From Tillus elongatus (taxonomy: Eukaryota; Arthropoda; Insecta; Coleoptera; Cleridae): a stretch of 64,000 nt of DNA. The stretch covers positions 131,122,809 through 131,186,808 of the forward strand of contig OZ023269.1 of NCBI GenBank assembly GCA_964006375.1, in the 5' to 3' direction. A model generated the notes under the pieces. The model ran no database searches. It worked only from the letters and a program-made list of their open reading frames with translations, and was not told the origin of the DNA. Position numbers and translations under genes: made by a program. Below are positions 1 through 15,892 of this stretch, one piece after another (positions within the stretch are counted from its first letter, which is position 1; the number at the start of each line of letters is the position of its first letter).

Positions 1-85
1 TAATAAAAGAAAGGCACTTGCCAAGTTTCATCGAAATCGGTTAATTCTTTTTTGAGTTATCAGTTGGATACATACATATATACAT

Positions 86-1011
<926 letters not shown>

Positions 1012-1159
1012 ATATATATATACACCTGCTTTTTATTTTTGGATAGATTTTCGAGTAACTTCAGAAAAAATTAAAAACGAAAATGTAAATCAGTTTTTTC
1101 AGAGCATCTAGAAATGTCAAAAAGATAATTGATTTTTTCGAACGCCGCTTAGGAGGCCT

Positions 1160-1161
<2 letters not shown>

Positions 1162-1243
<82 letters not shown>
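1162..1243. repeat. (TA)n microsatellite
   Basis: About 41 pure TA units. The following sequence to about 2136 holds no recognisable gene or repeat: the ORFs there are short and lack known domains. Confidence 0.97.
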
Positions 1244-1244
<1 letters not shown>

Positions 1245-2136
1245 CCAACTGAAATAAAGTAATTTCACAATTTTAAATGTCTTTCACTTTTCCACAACAA
1301 TCACATTAAATATCATATTTCATGGTGTAATAAGTCTTCAATTTTATTTGTAAAACACGTAAGCTATCGACAATAATACCCCAGAAGATCTCGTCTTTAG
1401 TGTGAATACCTTTTGTTGGAAGATTAACACATTTAACAAGAAAAGCCAGAGAGCATTGAAAGTATCATATTCAAGTCGTAAGCCGTGAACTGTATGGTGG
1501 GAGCCAGAAGTCGGAAGCTGGAATCGGGAAGTATATCAGTGTAGTTGGGAATTAGTGGGAATAGTTCAGGGCTTACAAAAGGATTAGAACAATCGATTGC
1601 GTATTCGAACTCTAAATCGTACCAACTAATTCCTGCGGCGACAAAAACTAACACTATGTAACGACATTAACGTTTACCGCTGTTCTAATTTATGAAATTT
1701 TGTTCTCAATTAAAAATATATTTTTTAAATGAACAGAATTACTTGTAAATTTCCCTGTACTTTAAAATATGTTTTAGTATAATCTATAATGTAAATGTCA
1801 CTAATATTAACATGCGAATGTCCATAAATGTCTATTAAATATCAACAACAAAAGCTATTACAAATTAACAACAAAAGCAATCAACAAAACAATTATGAAA
1901 ATTTTTCAAAATCGCATCTCTGGTGTTGTGACGGTTCTAGGCTTCCACAGCAGCTTCCACGTAAATACAGTGAGAAAAAAATGATGTATTTCAATGCCCG
2001 TCGCGATATTAGCCAGGGGAGTGGTGGTTTACGCTCGCCAGTTTTCTTTCAACAGCTTCCTTCTTGCAAGCAGGTTCCAAAGCTGGTCAGCTCTTTAATA
2101 GTTGGCTGGTGTGGTATACTTGCAATATGGTGGGTG
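1244..2136. other. No feature recognised
   Basis: AT-rich DNA with a 110-codon ORF (1828-2160) that runs into the family 1 retrotransposon, and a 73-codon minus-strand ORF (1433-1654). Neither has recognisable domains or coding-like composition, so I treat both as chance. Confidence 0.5.
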
Positions 2137-2276
2137 GTAGTGAAATTTTCCTTTACGTGATAGTAAAGGATTTTTTCACGCCCGAGGAGGTACCACCCCT
2201 TGCATCAAGAGGCCGGTGAAGTCCCAACGGACGTTTCCGGTTCAGGTGTATGAGTCGGTTTCCCTTATAAACAAAA

Positions 2277-2849
2277 ATGATGATGGCTCCTCCTTGTACA
2301 AAAAATTCCGGAGGCAAAATACCCCTCCATTCGGATCTCCGGGAGAGGGGTGTACAGGGGGCGCCAGCATCGAGATTTACAATATCCTTCTCAAATATAT
2401 GTGGCCTAAATTCTAACCTGAACTCCGTCCCCCATTTTCTCCAGGCTAATAGGCCCCAACTCCTCTTCCTGGCCGAAACTCAAATCAGTGCCAAAACAGC
2501 CACTAATCACCTTAATTTCCCGAGGTATGAGCTCCTTACTTCAGAATCTTCAAAAACCGATCCACAAGGAAGAGCAGCGGAGGCCTTTGCAGTCAGCAAT
2601 TATTTAGCCAATATGGTTCAGCAACCTACTTACTTTCCTCGCATCCCAACACACAGGTCAAATCCCTTGGATCTCTTTCTTACTACAAATCCTGACTGCT
2701 ATAAGACATCAGTCACCGCCCCCCTGGGTCGCTCAGACCACGGCATGGTCACTGCTTCCTGCGCAATGCAACCCGAGGTCACACAGTCATCACACCCACG
2801 TATCGTTTGGCACTACAACTCCGCGAACTGGGACGAAATGCGAGATTAA
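2277..2849 (+). pseudogene. Family 1 endonuclease fragment (copy 1)
   Basis: A 190-codon ORF. The N-terminal part (SNICGLNSN, FLAETQIS) and C-terminal part (GRSDHGMVTA) match the start and end of an APE endonuclease. The middle is deleted: the segment between ELLTS and KTDPQG that copy 3 retains, including the GDFN motif, is gone. The ORF ends at a TAA where copy 3 (42850 region) has a tyrosine codon, so this is an inactivating point change. The N-terminal 30 or so codons may be 5' UTR read-through; the true start is not decided by the sequence. Confidence 0.8.
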
Positions 2850-2939
2850 TTTTCCTCCGTTCCATAGGCGTCTGTCTGCTTCTCTCATCCTGACCCCTAT
2901 GATATCTCACAAAACGTCACCGAAATCATCCAAGCTGGC

Positions 2940-3521
2940 ATGGAATTATTTATTCCACGTACACAGAAAACCTCTGCAGCCACTCAAAAGCCCTGGTTCT
3001 CTAAATCTTGTGACAAGGCCAGACTTGAAAAGGTCAAAGCGCACAAAAAGCTTCTACACAATCCCAGTCAAGAAAACCGTCAAGCATTTAATGACGCAAG
3101 AAACCGCTATGTCCGCATTCTTTCTGAGGCAAAAAACTCGTTTAATAACCACATCAAATACAAAGTCCTCTTAAGCTCCAGCGGCAGTAAACCCTTCTGG
3201 ACTCTTGATAAATCTATTGGGAATAATTTCTGCAAGAGCACGTTCGCACCTCTTATCCCAGGGGATGAAATTGTTTCTACCGCCCTGGGCAAGGCTGAAC
3301 TTTTTGCCTCGTTGTTCGCCGGCAATTCTACTCTCAACCCACCTCCGAATGTTCAACCACCAACAGTCCCCAATGTCGCGCATAAAATGACGGATATCAT
3401 TTTCAAAACTATAAAGGTACGAAAGATGCTCTCTTCTCTTAATACCAGGAAAGCCTCTGGCCTTGACGAGATCCCAGCAATTGTTCTCAAAAATGCGCAC
3501 CAGAACTTGCTCCTGTCCTGA
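2940..3521 (+). pseudogene. Family 1 linker and start of RT (copy 1)
   Basis: A 193-codon ORF covering the linker between endonuclease and RT (KPWFSKSCDKARLEKVKAHKK) and the beginning of RT (RKMLSSLNTRKASGLDEIP). It leaves frame near 3500, where translation would need to shift to continue to the RT at 3665. Product: part of an RNA-directed DNA polymerase. It is not functional as it stands. Confidence 0.75.
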
Positions 3522-3664
3522 CTCGTCTGTTTCAGACATCTTACAATAGAGGCATATTCCCTAGTAACTGGAAAACTGCTCGAGTACAACCCGTCCCCAA
3601 GAAAGGATCAAAAGCGCTTCCTAGCAACTACAGGCCTATTTCTCTCCTTTCAGTCATCTCTAAA

Positions 3665-4726
3665 GTGATGGAAAAGTATATAAACACCGAATTACTAAAA
3701 TTTCTTGAAAAACACAGTTTAATCCACGACAGGCAGTATGGATTCCGTCAGCGCAGATCAACTGCCGACCTCCTTTCCTTTGTCACCCATTCTTGGAACA
3801 AGTCTATGGAACTACACGGTGAATCCCAGATTGTCGCTCTAGACATATCCAAAGCATTCGACCAGGTCTGGCACGCAGCGCTACTTAATAAACTACCGGC
3901 CTATGGCCTACCACCAAAACTCTGTACGTGGACAGCAAATTTTCTCTCTAACCGGAGCATTTCTGTTGTCGTGGATGGCCATTCCTCTAAACTGTATATA
4001 ATTAATGCAGGAGTTCCTCAAGGTTCAGCTTTAGCCCCTACTTTGTTTCTTCTCCACATCAATGACCTCCTCTCTAGCACATCCAACCCAGTTCACAGTT
4101 ACGCGGACGACAGCACCCTCCACTCCAATATGCAATACACTAAGCCTGTCTCTTTAGCCCAACTAGATGAGGATCGCAGACTCATGGAGGGTTCTATCTC
4201 CGCGGATCTCCAAAAAATATTAAACTGGGGAAGTAGAAATATTGTACAATTCAACCCCACCAAATCACAGTCTTGCTTTATTTATCATAAGAGATACACC
4301 AGCCCTAGACCCATCACAATAAACAACCAAGTTATTCAAAGTAATGAGTCCTTTTCACTTGTTGGCATCTCTGTGGATCGAAATCTCAATTGGCACCAAC
4401 ATGTCACATCAATTGCAGAAGCGGCTGCTAAGAAATTAGGTTTCCTCTTCCGGGCTCGCAAATATTTTTCACCAGCTAATCTCTATACCTTATATACTTC
4501 ACAAATAAGACCAAACCTCGAATACTGCTCACACATCTGGGGTGCTGCTGCCGCTTCTACATTCTCTATCCTGGACTCCATTCAAAAGAGAGCTATACGT
4601 CTCATCGGTGACCCTATCCTTACCCAAAGGCTGCCATCCCTTGCCCACCGACGTGCCGTTGGTGACCTCTCTCTCTCTTTTATAGATATCTGCATGGGCA
4701 CTGCTCAGAGGAGCTTTCTTCCATAG
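3665..4726 (+). pseudogene. Family 1 reverse transcriptase domain (copy 1)
   Basis: This 353-codon ORF is the best-preserved RT of family 1 in the window. Visible motifs in order: YGFRQRRSTADLL; motif A ALDISKAFDQVWH; GVPQGSALAPTLFLLHIND; catalytic YADD followed by STLHS; then the thumb and C-terminal region (LVGISVDRNLNWHQHV, PNLEYCSHIWG, IQKRAIRLIGDP). The catalytic aspartates are present, but the segment is separated from the endonuclease by frameshifts and a deletion, so the element is dead. Roughly 250 bp of untranslated 3' sequence and an A-rich tail follow. Confidence 0.85.
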
Positions 4727-5104
4727 TTCCTCCACCTGCTGCACCCAACAGATCTACCAGAGGAACAGAGCGAATGCACCCTTTTACTGTCCAGGTCACC
4801 AGACATAGAACATCTTGTTATGCCCGCTCTTTTGTCCCGAGGACTTCCAAGTTGTGGAACTCCTTGCCGGCACGTTTTTCCTTCTCCCCCGAACCTCCAA
4901 ACCTTCAAGTCCAGAATTAACAAGTTGCCTCTTTCCTCCCTGTCGACACCCACGGTACGATAGTATTTAGGCTGTAAGCCCTCGTGGTGCGTTGTTGAAA
5001 TTAAAAAAAATTAAAAATAATGTGTGTGCGTGGAAGCTGACGTAGTAGCTTAGAACCGTCACAACATCTGAACTGGGGCTTTTGTGCTATTTTGCATTGC
5101 ATAT

Positions 5105-5320
5105 GCATCGCACCCCTCCGCGGCACAGTGGAACCAGTGTTTGGCTACTACACGGAGTGTCCGGGTTCGATTCCCGGTTCTCGGTGGTGACAGTTTCTGT
5201 CACTGTGTGTTGGGTGTGTGTCCGTTGTCTTTTCTATGTAACCTCTCCCCGCACAAATTTCTCAGAGCTTCTGGACGGGAGGGTGTCATTTATTATTATT
5301 ATTATTTATATGTTTTTTTC
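5105..5320 (+). repeat. SINE-like tRNA-derived unit
   Basis: An A-box-like GGCACAGTGGAACCAGTG is followed by a clear B box, GGGTTCGATTCCCGG (about 5161). A body and an ATT-repeat tail (about 5288-5306) come next, the usual order in a tRNA-derived SINE. The segment before it (about 5024-5100) and after it (about 5342-5412) share diverged sequence starting GTGTGTGCG, so the locus has also been partly duplicated. Only one copy is seen here, so family status is inferred. Confidence 0.5.
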
Positions 5321-5407
5321 ACACAGCTTCCTTGTTGTTGTATTGTGTGTGCGCGGAAGCTGCTGTGGAACCATTAAAACCCCAGAGATGGCGCTGTGCG
5401 CTATTCT

Positions 5408-5409
<2 letters not shown>

Positions 5410-5482
<73 letters not shown>
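5410..5482. repeat. (TA)n microsatellite
   Basis: About 36 TA units, followed at 5484 by a piece of the hammerhead-bearing repeat family also seen at 51640 (shared CCAATCAAA and AAACCGACCAATAGAAGC). Confidence 0.97.
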
Positions 5483-5483
<1 letters not shown>

Positions 5484-5485
<2 letters not shown>

Positions 5486-6600
5486 TGAAAACACAGCCAA
5501 TCAAACAACCGTAAACCGACCAATAGAAGCTGTACGGTTCAAATTGGGTTAAATGCAATGCCGCGAAATACTTAAATGTTTAAATTAAAATAAAAACATC
5601 ACTGGTTTACTAGCATCATGGTTCTAATTACCCGTTTAACACTCCTGAAGGACCATACGAATTGTTTGTGGGCAGATTTATGAATACACGTGATAAAGTA
5701 GTAACAATTTAATACTACAAGTTACAAAGTGAAATACAAAAAATGAATGTTGTGATCCAATAATGATACAATAAAAAAGGTGACTTACAATTGGACAATT
5801 GGAGCTAGGTAGGTTGTAGGCTGCCTTACCCAGCACGCTGAAGCTACCGCTGGTACCTGGGGCTTCCTATACAGGGGTAGCCACGTGTGGGACGCTTGTC
5901 TAGTTGACAACGCGGCCTTACAAACACGTGGTGCACTTCTTGCCACGGATCAATCGCTCGCTGAAAGGGTGGTTCTTCCACGCGAGGCTCACGGATCGCT
6001 AAATGGCCAAGAATATGAACTGGTGCCTAATCATCACCGGGACTTGGTTGGAACCGATCTGATTACGGTGTTGACTGGCCGCCGGACAATGAAAAGGTGA
6101 TCTTTGGTGTGACCACCGCATAATCAAGTATTATTCTGCGGCTGACTAACACTCACGGTTGAGCCGGTCGGGATGACCGCACACTGAATGCTGGATGACA
6201 TGGAAGTGGTTGAATCTTGAGATCTCTCGTAGCTGCTGACGCTTGATGACACCTGTCACAGGGATCCAACTGTTGGTTGTACTTCGGTGACGGTTGTTGC
6301 CAACTGTTACAGGTGTGCCAATGTCGTAACCGCCTCCGATTGCTGTGGTAGGCACCGAGGGAAGTTTTCAGGATGGGAATATACAGGGTCGGACTCGGGG
6401 AGATTGAGCGTGGGGATCAAACAGTATTAGAACACAACAGAAGCTGAACACGCAGGCGTCACGTATAACCTTAGAAATAGAACACACAGAAAAGATCAGA
6501 GACAGTAACGTGCTGATGATGAACCAGGAAGGATCGAAACTGCAATCCACAGCAAACCAATAAAAGTGTATATGTAAAAGTGATTACAGTGTAGTGCAAC
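5484..6600 (+). repeat. GC-richer repeat unit ending in a hammerhead-like motif
   Basis: The first about 45 bp (GACCAATAGAAGC) and the last about 200 bp (CGTGCTGATGATGAACCAGG) match the unit at about 51540-51820. Between them, 5790-6480 is markedly richer in GC than its surroundings. No long ORF or known domain is seen there: the 71- and 69-codon ORFs look like chance. A (TA)n array follows at once, as it does for the second copy. This may be a terminal repeat of a Penelope-like or other retroelement; the sequence does not decide. Confidence 0.4.
6508..6551 (+). ncRNA. Hammerhead-ribozyme-like motif (copy 1)
   Basis: Core CTGATGA (6513-6519), a stem II region (GAACC against the degenerate GGATC), GAAA (6536-6539), a tiny stem III (ACT-GC-AAT), and a cleavage-type triplet ATC (6545-6547). 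CGTG before the core can pair with CAC after it as stem I. An unpaired T sits where the usual G10.1 would be, and stem II and stem III each carry a mismatch, so this copy is probably inactive. Copy 2 at 51741 is better preserved. Confidence 0.4.
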
Positions 6601-6608
6601 ATTCCATA

Positions 6609-6710
<102 letters not shown>

Positions 6711-7547
6711 CCAAATACCAAATAATAAGCTGACTACGAAATTCAGGCAACATTAATGTACAGCTGATAAATCAGTAGTAGCGATTTTTTTTTAATTCAA
6801 CATTTTTATTGACTTACTTCACAGAAAACATCACTGCCTGATTTAAATATGACAGGAAATTAAATAGATTGCTGTAGTGTCATAATCACTGGGCAAACTA
6901 ATAGTTTTCTCGTATATTCATTCAAAGTTTCATCAGCTACGACCACCGGACCACTACAAGGCATTAATAGTTTGCGGTTATGTTAATACACAGAGTTTTC
7001 GAGTAAATTAGAAATTAATGACTTTATGTACCGGACCCTCTGTCCACTTGGATCAAAACTTTGTTAATATCTTGTTTTGTAGACAGCGAAGTCGTGACCG
7101 GGAAATAAATTGCTATTGTCTGTCACTGTTACTTTGATACATCATCTCTCATATACTAGCTACTGCTAAATTTGACATACTTTACTATATCTAATATTAA
7201 CACCTTGAATATGGCATACAGACATACCAAAAGCTTATTTTTGACTTATATTAAATAGCTATTTGCTAAAGTAAGCGCACTAATTCATTTATGTATTCCC
7301 TTGGTAGCTTATATTATTATTTTCTATCTGGCCTTAGAATAAATGTATTTTATACTTTAAATTATCTAAAAAGCTTCGTTTCGCATGGGAACTTAAGCTA
7401 TTTGAAATTTAACAGAATTCTTCCCATTCCAGTGTTAATTATTTGTTCCTTTATTAATAATATAAAGCAAGTTTTAAAAACTAAACTTGAAACAAATTAT
7501 AAAATAAACATTGACTACAAAATTAACAATATATAAGCAAACGTCTC

Positions 7548-8115
7548 CAAAAAACTATGATCTTTCCAAAATTCATAAACCAGTTTTATCGTTAAAGCCA
7601 ATTATTTCTTCTATAAATTCAGTATATAAGCTCTACTTATTACTGAAATTTTAACAAAAGCTTACATTAGAAACATTGATTATTACATAAAAGACTCTTT
7701 TCACTTTTCACAATTTATAAACGTTTCACTTCCAGATATTTATGGAATTATTAGTCTTGATATTCTTTCAATTTTTATTAACATTCAACTTAAACTTTTG
7801 AAAGATAGCATTGAGAAAAGATGGAGTTTTATTTCTTTAGAAACATCTGTTTCAAAAAATACATTTCTTGAAATAACTGATTTTATTTTTAACTTAACCT
7901 ATTTTGTTTTTGAAAACACATATTATTAACAAATGTTTGAAAGACCAATAGGTGCTTGTATCTTTTCAATTATTGCACAATATATCATAGATTCTAAAGT
8001 ATCTGAGATGGTACATTGTATTCCATGTAGTAATTGCATTTTAAAATACTGTGACCAAACAAGTAAAATCGTAAGAAGATCAACACATCACAAAGAAGGA
8101 ATAATTATCAACTAA
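7548..8115 (+). pseudogene. Penelope-like element relic: RT joined to GIY-YIG remnant
   Basis: Translating in pieces gives the order of a Penelope-like RT. First a palm start resembling LPKIHKP..LRPIIS (about 7552-7620); then KDSFHFSQFIN; then motif A-like SLDILSIFINI (about 7757-7790); then FLEITDFIFNLTYFVFENTYY; then a GxPMGSPLS-like stretch read as RPIGACIFSIIAQYIID (about 7942-7995). It then jumps to IPCSNCILKYCDQTSK (about 8019-8068), which resembles the GIY-YIG endonuclease of these elements. The rest of the RT, with its catalytic DD, is missing between them. Several stops and shifts are present. Penelope-like elements are retroelements with a telomerase-related RT; this copy is dead. 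Confidence 0.7.
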
Positions 8116-8204
8116 AATTGTTAAACATAAAATTTTTGTTAATGTTTATTATATAATTTTTTTCAGGTTCAGTTTGTAAAACTTACTTTATCGTTGATAA
8201 AGTG

Positions 8205-8208
<4 letters not shown>

Positions 8209-8266
<58 letters not shown>
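8209..8266. repeat. (TA)n microsatellite
   Basis: About 29 TA units. It is followed by AACGCGGGGTGATCGAAAAC, which looks like a stray Tc1/mariner-type terminus, but no partner end was found. 8290-8760 is otherwise featureless. Confidence 0.95.
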
Positions 8267-8267
<1 letters not shown>

Positions 8268-8762
8268 CGCGGGGTGATCGAAAACTAATCGAAATAAGGC
8301 GAAAGTTTCAAGATTTAAACAGAAAAACAAAAAGCTACATAAATGTACAGTTGTAACGAGCTAACGAACGTTGATTTCTTCTATCACTGACTGAATGGAA
8401 GAACCCATAAATATTTTTCTTGTGTTGTGTACAGTAAACTTTGTTACCCATTAGAGTCATGTCTCAATCAAGAAACATGTGTGTCTAGTCCTGGTGTGTC
8501 TGAGTGGTCATATCTTTAGGTAGAGAGGCAACTAAATTCACAGAAAGACGAAGCCCTCTTTTTTACTTTCGCACATCTGTGTATCCCAATAACAATGTGA
8601 ACGGGTCAGCGCAATAATTACCTCGCTAAAACCGAAATCGCCTGAAAAACGGTCTCGTTAAATCAGAAACATTTTAGAATTGTCTCTTACATAAGTCCAA
8701 TCACCAAAATTTGCTCGTTAAATGAGAAGTTCGTTAAATCTGCTACTCGTAAAATCCGCACC

Positions 8763-8907
<145 letters not shown>

Positions 8908-9044
8908 AATTTATTTTGCCTTAATTCCATTTACAAATGGTTGAGCACGTCAATTATTAAAATAAAAACAAACTATGATAACAAATGTAAAAAACAAACT
9001 AGAAACATTTCAAACAAACAAACACAATAAAATTTTCGTTCGTC

Positions 9045-12580
<3,536 letters not shown>

Positions 12581-12584
12581 TATG

Positions 12585-12652
<68 letters not shown>
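12581..12652. repeat. (TA)n microsatellite, right part of the interrupted tract
   Basis: TATGTATG then about 31 TA units. It is followed by the recurrent R module (about 12662-12790: GGATTCTAGGGGTCCTAGTT), as at 200, 50150 and 50850. Confidence 0.95.
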
Positions 12653-12654
<2 letters not shown>

Positions 12655-12799
12655 AATAAACATATAAAAATTTAAGCACAACTCTAAGATGGATTCTAGG
12701 GGTCCTAGTTCGCGGCCTTTTGATAAATTTTTTCAAATTCAAAAGTCGCGATCTCGCATTGGCGAATATTTTCTAAGAAAATTCGCTCAATTGCGAGCA

Positions 12800-13687
12800 T
12801 AATTAATTCTGCAAAACAACGGTGAATAATCATGGTACCAATATCATGCATCATGTATAAGTATGTAAATTAAGAGGCAGAGATGTAATTTATTTTATCG
12901 GTCATTATTACGTTATTTCTACTGTATCTGTATAGCATCACTAAAACAGTTGAATCGTGTAATACACATCAAATTTACTTGCTGTACACAAACTTGTTAA
13001 GTAACATATGCTATATGTAATATTAATAAAATATAAAACACCATATGTCTCTATCTTAAATCCGTCAAACGTTTATTCCTGATTACAATATAATCTAGGT
13101 GAAACAAATACTTTACTAGACAGGTGGGTGTTAGTGTATATTACCAGGGTGATATGGAATGTTTCGAATCCAGCATAAAATAGCACAAGACTAAAATATT
13201 GTACGTGGTGAACAAAATCTAATAAATATTACAGACAAAGAATAATTTCTTCTGACGCAAAAATTCAGAAAGTACGATAAAAACTAATTTGAAAATTTAA
13301 TAATTTTTCTTCTAAAAATGTCAAAGTGACGATTTAAAACCGTCAGAATTGGTGATCTTTAAACAGAGATTCTGGAACTTGTGCGCTTTATAAGTAGAAA
13401 ATACTGCATGAAATGTAGCGTTTTATGAGTAGAAAATACTGCAGGAAATATCTTTAGCAAGGTCTCATATTTATTTTTCAACTGCTATTCTCCTTCATTT
13501 CATTAAAATAGTTACAAAAGATGCATCTGATTCAGACCTACTTGTTACCGATAACTTAAATCGCTAGAAAATTTACGTACGACCTTATATGATTATGGTC
13601 CGGTATTAAACTCCAATGTACATGCCCGCCGTGGTCGAGTGATGAAGGCGACTAGCATATCAGCAAATAAATAATTCTCTTACTGAA

Positions 13688-13690
<3 letters not shown>
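12800..13690. repeat. AT-rich DNA with a family F fragment and a tRNA-like half
   Basis: 13210-13460 matches part of long repeat family F (ATATTACAGACA, a variant of the GACGCAAAAA segment, CTTTATAAGTAGAAAATACTG). 13625-13665 holds GTGGTCGAGTGATGAAGGCGA, resembling the 5' half of a tRNA-Ser/Leu with its A box and no 3' half. No ORF of note. Confidence 0.45.

Positions 13691-13691
<1 letters not shown>

Positions 13692-13751
<60 letters not shown>
13692..13751. repeat. (TA)n microsatellite
   Basis: About 30 TA units, 49 bp upstream of a MITE copy. Confidence 0.97.
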
Positions 13752-13754
<3 letters not shown>

Positions 13755-13799
13755 GTAGTCTTTTAATAATGTTTAGGTTATCTGATCAAATTATAAACG

Positions 13800-14110
13800 C
13801 CTGGACACAGCAAGTGCGTTATGGTAGTGAATTTTCATAAAATGTTTTTAATAACAAATATGTCTTTCTTGTAAAGAAAGCAGGCATGAAATTTGGTTAC
13901 CAGTATAACCTATATTGTAGAAATAATGTACCATATTTCATTAAAATAACTTTATTGTTTGAAAGTGTACAAATATTTTCCGAAAATAAACTTTAAATGT
14001 TGCCGAAAAACTGGTTCCTGGCCAACGAACGTTAGGTTAATAGCAAATTGATTTATTGGAATTTGAAACCTTCATGATAATTCGCTACCATAACGCACTT
14101 GCTGCGTTCA
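13800..14110. mobile_element. MITE family M, copy 1
   Basis: A 311-bp unit with about 38-bp TIRs: left AGCAAGTGCGTTATGGTAG (from 13809), right CTACCATAACGCACTTGCT (from about 14084). It has no coding capacity. The interior contains GGTTACCAGTATAACC and AAAATAACTTTATTGTTTG. It is in the opposite orientation to copies at 14813, 30105, 44958 and 48109. Confidence 0.75.
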
Positions 14111-14376
14111 GTAAAAATTGAAATCGGTTGCAGAAAAGAACAAGCACTTGTGAAGCCACAGGGAAGTCTACGGCTGTATTAAGTATGGAACGGTTTCACT
14201 AAGTTAGGGCAATAACAAACAACCAGATGTGCTATTCAAATTGAATTAAGTATTAAAAGTTTTCATCTCGTCCTAATTAAATTTGTCATACAAAAACTGG
14301 ATAAAAAATTCATCAGAATTACACAATCTGATCAGATAACGGTAAAATGAAATACGATTAAAAAAAAAGTGAAGTC

Positions 14377-14460
14377 ACTAACTGGGATTAGAACGGGTGC
14401 TATAGGAGCCCATTGTGAAATCTACCCTGCTCGCTTCACCGCTCGGCTATTGACGACATA
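14377..14460 (-). repeat. tRNA-like module (minus strand)
   Basis: Read on the minus strand it shows TAGCCGAGCGGTGAAGCGAG (A-box-like) and CGTTCTAATCCCAGT (a diverged B box). The flanking sequence (CTGATCAGATAACGG) is shared with about 57850, 29310 and 720. It is a repeat module, not a tRNA gene. Confidence 0.5.
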
Positions 14461-14812
14461 AGAGATCTATTTACTAACAGGTATATACCCTAGTATATAA
14501 TATGTCTAACGTTTTGATTATTTACACCATACAATTTTTGGTTAAAATGGATTTTTTTTCTCATATTTTAATAAAATGAAGGAAGTTACGGCTGAGACAC
14601 AGTGCTAGGACCTTGTTAGTCATTTCGAGCAGTATTTTAACTCACAGAGCACTAATCCATACTAACATACGGCTACCAGAATTATCAATTTGGACGTTTC
14701 AACTTTTTTTAATCAGAGGCTTGTAATTTCTTTGTCTTTTAAACCCGCCTTATATTATTGCATTTTTGCATATACCATTGAAATATAATACATGTCTGTA
14801 AGAAAAGAAATC

Positions 14813-15229
14813 CTGGACGCAGCAAGTGCGTTATGGTTGCGAACTTTCATTAAATGCTTCAAATTTCAATACCTCAATTTGCTATTACCCCAAGGCTCGT
14901 TGGGCAGGAAACCAGTTTTTTCGTGAACATATAAAGTTTATTTTCGGAAAATGTTTGTAGATTTGCGAATAATGAAGTTATTTTGATGAAATATGGTACA
15001 TTGTTTCTACTATATAGGTTATACTGGTAACCAGATTTGATGCCTGCTTTCATTAAAAAAAAATACATATTTGCTATTAAAAAAATACAGAAAAAAATGT
15101 TTTCATACGAAAAACGGGGCGTTTAAAGTTTGGCTACAGTTTGTTCATTCTGTTTTTGCCGAAGACCTAATCTTTTCAATTCAATTCTTATAAAGATTCG
15201 TTACCATAACACACTTGCTACGTAAGGAC
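14813..15229. mobile_element. MITE family M, copy 2
   Basis: The left TIR CTGGACGCAGCAAGTGCG (14813) is paired with the right TIR ending ACTTGCTACGTAAGGAC (15229). The interior matches other M copies (TTATTTTCGGAAAATGTTTG, ATATGGTACATTG). No ORF. 15270-15890 holds nothing recognised. Confidence 0.7.
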
Positions 15230-15892
15230 TTTTTTTGATATTATGTAAATATTTCAGCTGCTCTTTTATATTAAATGATATTATCAGTAGTTAAAATCAT
15301 ATCTAAATTAAGTGAAAATAGTGATAAGCTCAATTAGTAGGCCCTGTCAAATCGATTAGCAATATTTTTATCAATCAAGTTCACTGAATCGAATCACGAT
15401 AATAATGATAACTTGATACCTACATTTACAATCATCTACCACTCTTCATCAAACACTCATGTCACTCATTTATTATTTTGTTAAATAAAATTTGGTCCTG
15501 TTATTTGTATTAGCATATGTTCATTATTTATAATGTTGGGATATATAAATATTTGCTAGATGTTGTTCTGATATATTATGCAATAATAAGAAAGCTTCCA
15601 CACTAATCCTACTAAATGACGATGACGATGCCGATGCCGATTAGATAAAACTGGTGAACAGAATTTTCTGATAGATTGATTTTGTACCGCAATATGAGAT
15701 ATGAGGGTTCTTTGAAGAGAAATGAGACCATTTTTAGAGACACCTGGTAAGCTTGAAGGTTTTACGTATCCCTAAAATTACGAAATTTTCGTGTATATTG
15801 TATACAGCATAAGTATCGTAGCTAAATTTGGAAAGGGACTCAATGTCTAAAGTACATAGTAACAAACACCAAATGGGGCGCAGATACCCAAA

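Larger units (their letters stand above)
2137..5020 (+). mobile_element. Non-LTR retrotransposon family 1, copy 1 (deleted, frameshifted)
   Basis: An APE-type non-LTR element of the broad CR1/Jockey group. The 5' end is shared with copy 3 (41875) and opens with a hairpin (CCTTTAC / GTAAAGG, loop GTGATA). The 3' end, after GGCTGTAAGCCCTCGTGG, is an A-rich tail (about 5000-5020). Relative to copy 3, roughly 285 bp of the endonuclease is missing after codons reading ELLTS (about 2541). The SDH endonuclease motif remains (GRSDHG, near 2735). The reading frame is broken: TAA ends the first ORF at 2847-2849, where copy 3 reads TAC. There are further breaks before 2940 and near 3521. The clade is not settled. 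Confidence 0.85.

Noticed and set aside
1828..2160. 110-codon ORF before family 1 copy 1
   Set aside because: Gln/Asn/Ser-rich start in AT-rich DNA, runs into the TE 5' end, no domain.
8267..8320. Terminus of another mariner-like element (GCGGGGTGATCGAAAAC)
   Set aside because: Looks like a TIR start but no matching inverted partner or transposase was found, so it is not listed as an element.
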